64,000 bases of DNA from CAXBCP01 sp963974055 (GCA_963974055.1 CAXBCP010000002.1:1-64000), one strand, 5' to 3'; counted from the stretch's first letter, positions 56,071 through 64,000 are shown. Notes: generated by a model not told the origin, from the letters alone. Made by a program: numbers and translations.

Positions 56071-56796
56071 ATGCGCGTGAAGGAAATTCGGGAAGATGCC
56101 TGGTATGCCATTGGCGGGTCGGCCCTGCTCGGTCCCGGCGACGTGCAGCCGGTACACCTGTTCGACGTCGAACGCGTCGCCTGGCGGGGCACCGACGGCA
56201 AAAGCCACGTATGGCACAATCGCTGCATTCACCGCGGCATGCGTCTGCAATACGGTTTCGTAGACGGCGACCGGCTGGCCTGCCGTTATCATGGATGGCG
56301 GTTCGGCGGCGACGGCAAATGCGCCTATATCCCGGCCCACCCCGACATGACTCCGCCGGACGATTTCTGCGTACCCGCCGCCCCGTCCGCCGAAGCCGAC
56401 GGCCTGATCTGGACATCCATCGGTACGCCCGACGGTCCGCCGCCGGACCTGTCCGAATTCGACAAGCTGACATTCTGCCGGTCAGTCGCCGTCAACTGCG
56501 CCGCGGCGACGATCGAAGCCGCAGCGGCAAAAACGTCGTTCACGCCGTTCTCGGCAGCGCCGCCATCCGGCGTTTTCCTGTCCCGGCATCCGGCGCCGGG
56601 TATTATCGTCATCGAAACGGCACCCGATATCGGAGAATCCCTGGTTCTCGCGCTCCAGCCGGCGGGCGAGACCAAAACCCATCTGCATGTCCTGTCGACG
56701 GCGGCGGTCGCCGATGACGACATCCCGGCCCTTCGCCGGCATTTTTCGGCATGGGCGCGCCGGTTTCGCGGGCATGCCGAAACCGTGGCGGCATAG
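56071..56796 (+). CDS. Rieske-only oxygenase-like protein, catalytic iron site lost
   Basis: A 241-residue protein. An intact Rieske domain binds the 2Fe-2S cluster through C52, H54 (NRCIHRGM), C71 and H74 (CRYHGW). The remaining part is a shortened oxygenase-like C-terminal domain. Where the mononuclear-iron motif (N/D...D..H....H) should be, the sequence reads ATIEAAAAKTSFTPF, with no His or Asp ligands, so it cannot hold the catalytic iron. It therefore looks like an electron-transfer subunit. The neighbour 12 bases downstream has the complementary defect. It is divergent from the SDR-VanA operon by 146 bases. Confidence 0.88.
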   Translation: MRVKEIREDAWYAIGGSALLGPGDVQPVHLFDVERVAWRGTDGKSHVWHNRCIHRGMRLQYGFVDGDRLACRYHGWRFGGDGKCAYIPAHPDMTPPDDFCVPAAPSAEADGLIWTSIGTPDGPPPDLSEFDKLTFCRSVAVNCAAATIEAAAAKTSFTPFSAAPPSGVFLSRHPAPGIIVIETAPDIGESLVLALQPAGETKTHLHVLSTAAVADDDIPALRRHFSAWARRFRGHAETVAA

Positions 56797-56808
56797 GAGT
56801 TCGGACAA

Positions 56809-57693
56809 ATGGCAATCACGACGGACACGGTGGCGCTGAACGACTGGGAGGCAATCGGCAATATCGACGAGATCGCGTCCGGCAAACGGCGCAATACCCG
56901 CCTGCTCGGCCAGGACATCATCGCCGAGATGGACGGCGACCGCCCGCGCGTGTTCGAAGCCAATGCCAATGGCGGCATGGGCAGGGAGCATCCTGCGCAG
57001 GTCCTGTACGGCCATGTCTGGACGACCCTGGGAACGCCGGTCAAGCCGCCCCTCGACATGCCGGAATTCCTGGAAGACGGACGGCGACTGATTTCCTGCG
57101 GCGCGGTAACCGTGCGGGCATCCCCCCTGCGCATCGTCGAAAACTTCCTGGACATGTCGCACTTTCCCTACGTGCATACCGGCATTCTGGGGGAAGAGCC
57201 CATCACAGAGGTTTCCGACTACAAATTCGAAATCCGCCAGCCCGACGACGAACTGTGGGCGACGGAATGCAGTTTTTTCCAGCCCCAGGCCGCGGCATCG
57301 GCGGATGACGGCCAGGTCAGCGAATACATGTACCGTGTCAGCTCCCCCTTCGTGACGGTGCTCTACAAGACCTGCCCGGTGGTCGAAGGCGCCTGGGATC
57401 TCGTCGGTATATTCGTGCAGCCACGCGACGAGGGGGTATGCGACGTCCACACGTTCATGCTCGTCTTCGACGATACGTCCACCTATACCGACCTGGTCCA
57501 TTTCCAGCACGAAATCTTCCTGCAGGATCGCAGCATTCTCGAAAACCAGTTGCCGGTCGGACTACCGTTGTCGCCGAAATTCGAAACCGCGATCCGGGCC
57601 GACGGCTCGTCGATGCTCTATCGCCGCTGGCTGCGTCAGAAGGGACTGACCTTCGGCACGTATCGGGACAACGAGGACAACCGCGCCGCATGA
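56809..57693 (+). CDS. Rieske-less oxygenase alpha-like protein, iron site kept
   Basis: A 294-residue protein aligned by eye with Rieske oxygenase alpha subunits. The N-terminal NDWEAIGNIDE, RRNTRLLGQDI and RPRVFEANANGG are recognisable remnants, but the cluster-binding CxH...CxxH segment is gone: only about 19 residues separate RVFE from YGHVW, where about 60 are normal. The mononuclear-iron motif is intact, ENFLDMSHFPYVH (D115, H118, H123), and IFLQDRSILENQ near residue 230 gives the likely third ligand. It cannot receive electrons through its own cluster; the Rieske-only protein upstream is the obvious donor. GGAG precedes the ATG. Confidence 0.9.
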   Translation: MAITTDTVALNDWEAIGNIDEIASGKRRNTRLLGQDIIAEMDGDRPRVFEANANGGMGREHPAQVLYGHVWTTLGTPVKPPLDMPEFLEDGRRLISCGAVTVRASPLRIVENFLDMSHFPYVHTGILGEEPITEVSDYKFEIRQPDDELWATECSFFQPQAAASADDGQVSEYMYRVSSPFVTVLYKTCPVVEGAWDLVGIFVQPRDEGVCDVHTFMLVFDDTSTYTDLVHFQHEIFLQDRSILENQLPVGLPLSPKFETAIRADGSSMLYRRWLRQKGLTFGTYRDNEDNRAA

Positions 57694-58313
57694 TCGAGCT
57701 CTATGATTATGTCCTGTCCGGCAGCTGCTACAAGGTGCGACTGTTCCTGTCGATGATCGGCCAGGACTATCAGGCTCGGCCGGTGGATTATTATCCCGGC
57801 GGCGAACACAGGACGCCGGATTTTCTCGACCTGAATCCGCTGGGCCAGATACCTGTCCTGAAAGACGGCGACCTGGTCCTGCGCGATGCACAGGCCATAC
57901 TGGTTTACCTGGCAGGCAAGTACGACGCCGCGCGGACATGGTATCCCGAGGATCCGGAAACCCAGGGGCGGATTGCCATGTGGCTGTCCTTCGCCGGCGG
58001 CGAAATCATGAATTCGTCCGCCGCGCGGCTGCACGACATGCTTTTCTACGACGTCGATATCGACAAGGTGCGCGCCGCCGCCCATGCCGCGTTCCGAGTC
58101 CTCGACGATCATCTCACCGATCGCGAGATCGACGGCGGGGAGTGGATCGTCGGCGACAGCCCGACCATTGCCGATATTGCCTGTTTCCCCTATGTCGCGC
58201 TCAGCGGCGACGGCGGCATTTCACTCGACGATTATCCCGCCATCCGCCGCTGGGGTTCCCGGATCAGGAAAATTCCCGGCTTCGAGGTCATGCCCGGCAT
58301 CCACGCCACCTAG
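57690..58313 (+). CDS. Glutathione S-transferase family protein
   Basis: A 207-residue cytosolic GST. The thioredoxin-like N-domain starts IELYDYVLSGSCYKVRLFL, where the serine in SGSCYK is the probable catalytic residue; NPLGQIPVL and DAQAILVYLA are the glutathione-binding motifs. The helical C-domain has the SPTIADIACFP N-cap motif. The ATG overlaps the stop of the Rieske-less oxygenase gene (ATGA). This tight coupling suggests that it handles a reactive product, perhaps an epoxide or quinone, of the split oxygenase (inference). Confidence 0.9.
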   Translation: MIELYDYVLSGSCYKVRLFLSMIGQDYQARPVDYYPGGEHRTPDFLDLNPLGQIPVLKDGDLVLRDAQAILVYLAGKYDAARTWYPEDPETQGRIAMWLSFAGGEIMNSSAARLHDMLFYDVDIDKVRAAAHAAFRVLDDHLTDREIDGGEWIVGDSPTIADIACFPYVALSGDGGISLDDYPAIRRWGSRIRKIPGFEVMPGIHAT

Positions 58314-58342
58314 ACCGATGGACCGGCGCGTCCGTTCCGCGC

Positions 58343-58903
58343 CTAGAACAGGGTATGATCGAGAAGGATCTTGGTCCCGATAGCGATCAGCAGGACACCG
58401 CCGAATACTTCGGCACGGCGCCCGACAGCAACCCCCGATATCCTGCCGACCTGAAGCCCGGCGAACGCGGCGGCGAATGTCACGCTGCCAATGGTGAGCG
58501 CACTCATGGACAGGCTTATCTCGGTCGTGGGCAGGGTGATACCGAATATTCCGGAATCGATACTGGTCGCCAGTGCCGACGCCACGATGACCCCGAACCG
58601 CAACCCGAGTGCGACCGGAGGCCCGTCGGAAACAACATACGCATCGCGGATCATCTTTGCCCCGACCGCAACCAGCAGGCCGAAAGCAATCCAGTGATCG
58701 ACCTCGGAAATAACATCGACAAACGCCAGCCCGAGAAACGCCCCCAGTAACGGGGCCGCCGTCGCGAAAACGCCGAAAACCAGCGAAATGCGCAGCGACA
58801 ACGACAGACTGAGGGTCCGGATCACAGCGCCACGGCTGACGGACGCACCGAACGCGTCCATTGACAGGCCGAGGGCAACGAGCAACAGCGCCTGAAACGT
58901 CAA
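58343..58903 (-). CDS. mntP: MntP-type manganese efflux protein
   Basis: A 186-residue inner-membrane protein with six hydrophobic helices. The family motif pair is here: GLSMDAFGASVSRG in helix 1, and ATSIDSGIFGI in the second half, with the conserved metal aspartates. MntP exports Mn(II). Its start is TTG, only one base past the molybdenum-hydroxylase stop, so it is read from the same transcript as the UbiD and hydroxylase genes, an unexpected place. No yybP-ykoY riboswitch is seen. Confidence 0.82.
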   Translation of the reverse strand: MTFQALLLVALGLSMDAFGASVSRGAVIRTLSLSLSLRISLVFGVFATAAPLLGAFLGLAFVDVISEVDHWIAFGLLVAVGAKMIRDAYVVSDGPPVALGLRFGVIVASALATSIDSGIFGITLPTTEISLSMSALTIGSVTFAAAFAGLQVGRISGVAVGRRAEVFGGVLLIAIGTKILLDHTLF

Positions 58904-58904
58904 A

Positions 58905-61250
58905 TTAGGGTGCCACCGGTTTCATCGCCCGCCAGATCCGCTCTGGCGTTGCCGGCATTTCGATATCGCGGACGCCGTAATCGCGGAGGGCGTCACAGAC
59001 AGCATTGATGAATGCCGCGGTCGCCGACACGGTTGCGCCCTCGCCGCCGCCCTTGACCCCCAGCGGATTGTTCGCCGTCGGGACCTCGTGAAGCCCCGTG
59101 TTGAACTCCGGCACATCGTCGGCCCGCAGAATGCCGTAATCCATGAACGAGCCGGCGATCAGCTGGCCGGTTTCCGGGTCGTAATAGCCGTTTTCGATGA
59201 TCGCCTGGCCGATCCCCTGCACGATGGAGCCGTGCGCCTGTCCGGCGAGAATCATCGGATTGATCGCCCGCCCGGGATCGTCCACGGTCGAATGGGCAAT
59301 CACCGTCAGCGCGCCCGATTCAGGATCGATTTCCACTTCCGAGACCGCAGCGCCGTTCGGATAGGCCGCCGACCGGCCGCGAAAAATCGAATCCGCGCTC
59401 AGGGCCGCGCCCTCTGCCTGTGCCGCAACCTCAAACAAGCCAACGGATTTATCGGTTCCCGTTACCCGATATACGCCATCCGTAAAGGTTATATCCGCCG
59501 CCGCCGCCTCAAGCAGGTCGACAGCGATTTCCCGGCCTTTTTCAATCACCTTGTCGGACGCTTCGCGCATGACGATCCCGCCCAGCCGCATCGAGCGGTC
59601 GGAATGGGAACCGCCGCCAATGCCGACGACATCCGAATCGCCGGTGACGATACGCACAGAATCGTAGGGCACGCCGAGAATCTCGGACACAAGCTGCGGA
59701 AACACCGTTTCGTGCCCCTGGCCGCTGGAATGCGTGCCGATCGGCACGGTAACGGTGCCGTCGCCGTTTACGGTAACGGCCGCGAATTCGACCGGTGCGC
59801 CCACCGGGGCCTGGATATAGGACGCATAGCCGAGGCCCCGCAGGCGACCGCGCGACGCGGACTCGGCCCGCCGGGTCTCGAAACCGTCCCAGTCAGCCAT
59901 CTCCAGCGCCATGTCGAGACAAACCTCGAATTCGCCGCAGTCATAGGTCGTGTTCATCGGGTTCGTCGCCGGAAAGGCATCGGCGGCAATAAGATTGCGA
60001 CGGCGCAGGGCGATCCGGTCGATCTTCATATCCGCCGCCGCCATGTCGATCAGGCGTTCGATCACATGCATGGCTTCGGGACGCCCGGCGCCACGATAGG
60101 GCCCGGTCGGCACCGTATTGGTCAGGACACCCCGAATCCGGGCGTAGCCCGCTCTCATCCGGTAAACCGACGGCAGCAGACGCGGGCCGTTCGACAACGG
60201 CACAAAGGACACCGTATGCGCGCCGAGATTTCCGACAAGATCGGCCCGGAGCGCCAGGAAATTGCCGTCCGCGTCCAGCGCCAGGGCGGCGTCGGTGTAC
60301 AGATCACGGGCCTGGTAATCCGTCACGAAGGCTTCCGACCGGTCGCCGAGCCATTTGACCGGCCGCGCAAGGCGCTTCGCTGCCCAGCACACCATTACGA
60401 ATTCCGGATACATCATGTTGCGCGGCCCGAACCCGCCGCCGACGTCTTTCGACGTCACCCGCACCTTGTCCGCGTCGAGCCCGAACATCTGCCCGAGGAT
60501 CATCTTGTGGCGATGCACACCCTGCCCGCCGGTATGGAGGGACAGCTTGCCAATATCCGCATCCCAGTCGCCGACCGCCGCACGCGGCTCCATCTGGCAA
60601 TTGATGACCCGGTTGTTGAAGAACCGCGCTTCGACCACGTGCGCCGCCTGCGCGAAGGCCGCATCGGTCGCCGCGCTGTCGCCCATCTCGGCATCCAAAG
60701 GCGTATTACCGGGACAGGTTTCCCAGACAAGCGGGGCGCCGGGTTCGATCGCCGCCAGGGCGTCCGTGACAACAGGCAGCGTCCGGTAATCAACCATCAC
60801 GAGATCAGCCGCTTCACGGGCGATCGCGTCCGTGTCGGCAATCACGACAGCGACGATTTCCCCGGCGTGCCGCACCCGGTCGCCGACAATCGGCGGCTGT
60901 GCAGCATCGAACGGAACCGACCCGTCGCGGTTTACGAAGGCCGGCACCTGCCATTCCTCCGCCCCGGCCGGGTTTGCGACATGGCCGAGATCGCCGATCC
61001 CGTCGGCTCGGTAGTCGGCGTCGGTCAGCACGCTGACCACACCGGGGAATGCGGCGGCGGCGCCGATATCGACCGACAGTACTTCCGCATGCGCATGCGG
61101 CGAACGCACCATGGCAGCGTGCAGTTGCCCCGGCAGGTTCATGTCGTCGGAATATTGCCCCTGCCCGCGCAACAGGCGCCGGTCTTCCCGCCGGCGAACC
61201 GGTGCGCCGACGCCGGCAAGCGATTTCGCAGCCGAACCTTCTGTGCTCAT
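58905..61250 (-). CDS. Xanthine dehydrogenase-family molybdopterin-binding subunit
   Basis: A 781-residue large subunit of the molybdenum hydroxylase family (CoxL/XdhB-like). The cofactor motifs are GGGFG (271-275), PYRGAGR (384-390), which is the form II-type loop rather than AYRCSFR of true CO dehydrogenase, and the catalytic glutamate E737 in GGGEGA. It should hydroxylate or oxidise an aromatic or heterocyclic substrate with water. The FAD (medium) and 2Fe-2S (small) subunits normally encoded beside it are not in the window. Its ATG overlaps the UbiD stop (ATGA). Confidence 0.9.
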   Translation of the reverse strand: MSTEGSAAKSLAGVGAPVRRREDRRLLRGQGQYSDDMNLPGQLHAAMVRSPHAHAEVLSVDIGAAAAFPGVVSVLTDADYRADGIGDLGHVANPAGAEEWQVPAFVNRDGSVPFDAAQPPIVGDRVRHAGEIVAVVIADTDAIAREAADLVMVDYRTLPVVTDALAAIEPGAPLVWETCPGNTPLDAEMGDSAATDAAFAQAAHVVEARFFNNRVINCQMEPRAAVGDWDADIGKLSLHTGGQGVHRHKMILGQMFGLDADKVRVTSKDVGGGFGPRNMMYPEFVMVCWAAKRLARPVKWLGDRSEAFVTDYQARDLYTDAALALDADGNFLALRADLVGNLGAHTVSFVPLSNGPRLLPSVYRMRAGYARIRGVLTNTVPTGPYRGAGRPEAMHVIERLIDMAAADMKIDRIALRRRNLIAADAFPATNPMNTTYDCGEFEVCLDMALEMADWDGFETRRAESASRGRLRGLGYASYIQAPVGAPVEFAAVTVNGDGTVTVPIGTHSSGQGHETVFPQLVSEILGVPYDSVRIVTGDSDVVGIGGGSHSDRSMRLGGIVMREASDKVIEKGREIAVDLLEAAAADITFTDGVYRVTGTDKSVGLFEVAAQAEGAALSADSIFRGRSAAYPNGAAVSEVEIDPESGALTVIAHSTVDDPGRAINPMILAGQAHGSIVQGIGQAIIENGYYDPETGQLIAGSFMDYGILRADDVPEFNTGLHEVPTANNPLGVKGGGEGATVSATAAFINAVCDALRDYGVRDIEMPATPERIWRAMKPVAP

Positions 61251-62803
61251 GCGCCAGTCAACGCGTAGAGCCCGTCTTCGACGCGGTCGAGGCGCCCCGC
61301 CTGGCGCAGCCGGTCGAGTTCAACCACCACGTCGCGACCGTCGCGCGACCCGATCGCCACCATGATCGCACCGAAAGCAAGCGGGCCGTCGGCCAGAGCG
61401 GCCTCAACGCTATCATGGGTTTTTTCGCCGGATACAAACGATTTCGGCACTGTATGTTCCAGCGACCGGTCGCCGAGGGGAAGCGTCAGGTCGAACCCCG
61501 CCTTGGCGCCGATCCGCGCGCCCTGAAGCGACGGGTCGAGCGGCAGCGTCCGGAATCCGGATTCGACGACGAGGTCGCGGTCGGCCTGGAAACGGGTCGC
61601 CAGCGCCCAGTCCATCTGGGCATCGTCGAATATATCGATATCGGGATCGACAACGAAGACATGCTTCGAATTGGCGAGCGACCCCATCACGGCGGCGATG
61701 GCGTTGCGTGCCTCGCCCGGCACCCTCTGCCGTACGGCAACGCGGACGTTGAAACTGCCGCCCGACGACGTGGTGATGTTGACGGCGACAGGTTCGCGCA
61801 CCGCCGTCTGCAGTGCCCGCCAGACCGTTACCTCGGCGCGAATGGCGTTGAGCTGGGTCGTGTCGGTCCAGCCGATATGCTCTCCCGAAATGGTCGATGT
61901 CTGGAACAGTGCGTCCCTGCGGTGCGTGATAGCCGTGGCGTGGAATACCGGATTCCGTTTCACCACGCCGTAATAACCGAGGAACTCGCCGTAAGGCCCC
62001 TCGGGCTCCACATGGCCGCGCTCGTCGAGATAACCTTCGATGACGTATTCGGCATCCGCCGGCACACGGATATCGCTGGTCACGCATTTCACGACCGGTA
62101 GCGTGGCGCCGCGCAGCTGGGCGACCAGCGGCAGTTCGTCCACCGGCAGACGCATGACGGCGGCGACGTGGTCGCAGGGATGCGCGCCGACCGTGAAGGC
62201 CACCGGCAGTTTTTCCCCTTTCGACGCCGATTTTTCGTAAATCGCCTTCAGGTCCGACGGCGCCACCAGGTCGATTCCGGTTTCCGTCCTGCTTCGCAGC
62301 ATCAGGCGCCGCGCGCCGGTATTCGTCCAGCCGGTTTCGGGGTTCACGACATAGTCCAGCGACGCGGAAATATAAGGCCCGCCATCCATTTCGTGCTGCA
62401 GATGGACCGGCAGCCTCGTCAGGTCGACATCGTCACCGGTCAGAATCACTTCATGGACCGGCGCATCGCCGGAATCGAGTTCGACAACCTCCTGCGGCGT
62501 GGCGAGACGCCGATTGACCTCGGTCAGCAGATCGCCCGGCTCGACGCCAAAGGCCTTTGCCATGCGCCGCCGGCCGCCGGTCATGCTGCCGATCAGTTCC
62601 GCCTTCTCCGGTCCGGCCTGACGGAACAGCACTGCCTTTTCGTTACCGTCCATGCGGGCGGCGACATCGGCAAGCGCGACCGGTTCATCGACGACCTCGA
62701 CTTCGCCTTCGTCGATCATCCTGTCGACAAAGCGGCGGAGCCGGAATTCATCGACATCCGGTACGAGGTCGTTCTTGAGCGAAGTGGCCATGTTTCCCGA
62801 CAT
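61247..62803 (-). CDS. UbiD family (de)carboxylase
   Basis: A 518-residue prenylated-FMN-dependent decarboxylase. The hallmark EPEGPYGEFLGYYG contains the acidic catalytic residue, and the upstream SNASLDYVVN-like Mn/cofactor region is represented by SASLDYVVNPETG. UbiD enzymes interconvert aromatic or alpha,beta-unsaturated acids and CO2. No UbiX flavin prenyltransferase is nearby. It is the first gene of a tightly coupled operon with the molybdenum hydroxylase, which suggests sequential decarboxylation and hydroxylation of one substrate. The start is ambiguous between ATGs at 62803 and 62791. Confidence 0.9.
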   Translation of the reverse strand: MSGNMATSLKNDLVPDVDEFRLRRFVDRMIDEGEVEVVDEPVALADVAARMDGNEKAVLFRQAGPEKAELIGSMTGGRRRMAKAFGVEPGDLLTEVNRRLATPQEVVELDSGDAPVHEVILTGDDVDLTRLPVHLQHEMDGGPYISASLDYVVNPETGWTNTGARRLMLRSRTETGIDLVAPSDLKAIYEKSASKGEKLPVAFTVGAHPCDHVAAVMRLPVDELPLVAQLRGATLPVVKCVTSDIRVPADAEYVIEGYLDERGHVEPEGPYGEFLGYYGVVKRNPVFHATAITHRRDALFQTSTISGEHIGWTDTTQLNAIRAEVTVWRALQTAVREPVAVNITTSSGGSFNVRVAVRQRVPGEARNAIAAVMGSLANSKHVFVVDPDIDIFDDAQMDWALATRFQADRDLVVESGFRTLPLDPSLQGARIGAKAGFDLTLPLGDRSLEHTVPKSFVSGEKTHDSVEAALADGPLAFGAIMVAIGSRDGRDVVVELDRLRQAGRLDRVEDGLYALTGA

Positions 62804-62894
62804 CCCATATGGTTATAATTGTTAGAAGCATCATAGGCTTTTGCCGTCAATCGCTCTAGCCTGCAGCCTCTGATTTCGAAGGATAAAGCAGCAC

Positions 62895-63689
62895 ATGGCA
62901 AACCCCGCTCCCGGATATCTGAAAAACCCGGACCACCACATCCGGTTCGAGCCGTCGCCCCGCCGCTTGCGGGTAAAGTTCGGCGGCGAATGGATCGCCG
63001 ATTCGACCGACATGGTGCTGATGTACGAGGCCAATCACCTGCCGGTCTATTATTTCCCGGTAAAGGGTGTCCGCCTCGACCTGCTGCACCCGACTGATCA
63101 CACCAGTCATTGTCCCTATAAGGGCGACGCGTCCTACTGGACGATCGAGGCCGGCGGCAAGACCGCGGAAAATGCCGTCTGGACCTATCAGCAACCCTTC
63201 GATGAAATGACCACGATCAACCTGCAGGATTACTGTGCGTTCTACTGGGATCGCGTCGATCACTGGTACGAAGAAGACGAGGAAGTGTTCGTGCATCCGC
63301 GCGACCCCCACAAGCGGGTCGACACGGTGCCGTCGTCGCGCCCCGTCCGGGTGATACTCGGCGGCGAGACCGTGGCGGATACGACCCGCGCTCACTTCCT
63401 GTTCGAAACCGGCCTGCCGACGCGCTACTACATCCCGGCAGAGGACGTCCGCATGGACCTCCTCACGCCGACCGACACGAAAACCCGATGCCCGTATAAG
63501 GGTACCGCATCGTACTGGACGGCGAGAATCGGGGAGGAGACGTTTGACGATATCGTGTGGGCCTATCCCGATCCGGTTCCCGAATGCCCGAAGATCAAAG
63601 ACCTGATGTGCTTCTATAACGAAAAGGTGGATGCCGTTTTCGTCGACGGCACGGAAACCGAAAAACCCGTCACCAAGTGGTCGAAATAG
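62895..63689 (+). CDS. Tandem DUF427 protein
   Basis: A 264-residue soluble protein made of two DUF427 copies (about 20-115 and 145-240). Each has the family core: CPYKGDASYW at 73-82 and CPYKGTASYW at 199-208, each preceded by YYFPVKGVRLDLL- or YYIPAEDVRMDLL-type strands. DUF427 is a small beta-rich fold with unknown function; duplicated forms are known in the family. AAGGA lies before the ATG. It is divergent from the UbiD operon. Confidence 0.85.
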   Translation: MANPAPGYLKNPDHHIRFEPSPRRLRVKFGGEWIADSTDMVLMYEANHLPVYYFPVKGVRLDLLHPTDHTSHCPYKGDASYWTIEAGGKTAENAVWTYQQPFDEMTTINLQDYCAFYWDRVDHWYEEDEEVFVHPRDPHKRVDTVPSSRPVRVILGGETVADTTRAHFLFETGLPTRYYIPAEDVRMDLLTPTDTKTRCPYKGTASYWTARIGEETFDDIVWAYPDPVPECPKIKDLMCFYNEKVDAVFVDGTETEKPVTKWSK

Positions 63690-63723
63690 GCGGCCGGTGC
63701 CTGACTGCGACAGCGTGACAGCC

Positions 63724-64000
63724 ATGAAAATCAGTTTCCGATGCCTTCCCGGACTTCAGGCCATCCTGCCGCGCCCCGTTCCGGCAGGTCGAACGCTGCC
63801 GGATTGGCTGCGCAGTATGGCCATGACGGAAGATCTCGGCGCTTTCGGCGAAGACCGGACCGTCAAACAATGCCCGCCGTTCATCGATGCCATGACAGCC
63901 GGGTTCGTCATCCCCCTTCCTTGCGACATCGAGATCGATAAGGGCCGATTCACCTGGAATTGGCCGCATGACGAATCCCCACTCGCCTTCCATTTTGCCA
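63724..64000 (+). CDS. Uncharacterised protein, runs off the window
   Basis: An open frame from the ATG at 63724 to the window end without a stop (92 codons seen). The start reads MKISFRCLPGLQAILPRP, followed by LPDWLRSMAM, TVKQCPPFIDAMTAGFVIPLP and FTWNWPH. The Trp/Pro-rich pattern with KQCPPF and AGFVIPLP looks like a conserved small-protein family, but I cannot name it. It lies 34 bases after the DUF427 gene. A GTG three codons upstream is a possible start; no strong ribosome site is seen. Confidence 0.65.
   Translation, partial: MKISFRCLPGLQAILPRPVPAGRTLPDWLRSMAMTEDLGAFGEDRTVKQCPPFIDAMTAGFVIPLPCDIEIDKGRFTWNWPHDESPLAFHFA

Noticed and set aside
58905..61250. Aerobic CO dehydrogenase large subunit
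   Set aside because: The active-site loop reads PYRGAGR rather than the AYRCSFR of form I CO dehydrogenase, and coxM/coxS are missing.
59088..61268. A 726-codon plus-strand frame
   Set aside because: Antisense to the molybdenum hydroxylase, which shows all family motifs.

Overview
The window is GC-rich bacterial chromosome, densely packed with genes in short operons and with many 4-base ATGA, GTGA or CTAG overlaps. It looks alphaproteobacterial. The evidence is an approximately 630-residue class Ia NrdA without an ATP cone, an MntR-type metal regulator, class III cyclase-TPR and RTX proteins of types common there, and catabolic gene content (boxBC, LigAB, UbiD, several Rieske oxygenases). 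A marine or soil Rhodospirillales-like aromatic degrader fits, but the genus cannot be read from this sequence. No rRNA, tRNA, CRISPR array, insertion sequence or prophage was seen.

Layout. 1-4.3 kb: a very large secreted tectonin/R-type lectin protein. 4.5-12.6 kb: an amidohydrolase, a SRAP peptidase, cysQ-sua5, an FAD oxidoreductase, a DmdC-type acyl-CoA dehydrogenase and the polyamine pair speD-speE. 12.6-22.1 kb: an adenylate cyclase-TPR protein, a CAP protein, an AMP ligase and an MDR dehydrogenase. These are followed by a thiol/glutathione group (cysteine dioxygenase-like enzyme, divergent Lrp/AsnC regulator with a perfect palindrome, ChaC, VOC protein) and an NCS2 permease. 22.2-26.5 kb: a 1248-residue RTX protein behind a strikingly AT-rich upstream region, with a plus-strand hairpin series ending in a terminator. 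26.5-28.8 kb: Lin0512 protein, LigA/LigB extradiol dioxygenase and dienelactone hydrolase. 28.8-32.6 kb: nrdA-nrdB with a DnaA-box-like cluster upstream, then mntR. 32.8-39.1 kb: aldo/keto reductase, two small membrane proteins, PEP mutase-family enzyme, amidase-queF, PhyH dioxygenase and an orphan helical protein.

39.2-49.5 kb is a benzoyl-CoA (box) region: two divergent aryl-CoA ligases, boxC-boxB, and an adjacent Lon-like protease/Usp-like pair. boxA and boxD are not in the window. 49.6-62.8 kb is a second aromatic-catabolism region. It holds a Rid protein lacking the catalytic arginine, a Rieske oxygenase with a small Dabb-like/HTH partner, a hybrid histidine kinase, a VanA-like oxygenase with an SDR and a trypsin-like protease, a complementary pair of half-oxygenases with a GST, and a UbiD-molybdenum hydroxylase-MntP operon. 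A tandem DUF427 protein and a gene running off the edge close the window.

The most interesting observation is the pair at 56071-57693. The first protein keeps all four Rieske 2Fe-2S ligands but has lost the mononuclear-iron motif. The second has lost the Rieske cluster-binding segment but keeps the mononuclear-iron motif. Together they look like one Rieske oxygenase whose two metal centres have been divided between adjacent, co-transcribed paralogues.
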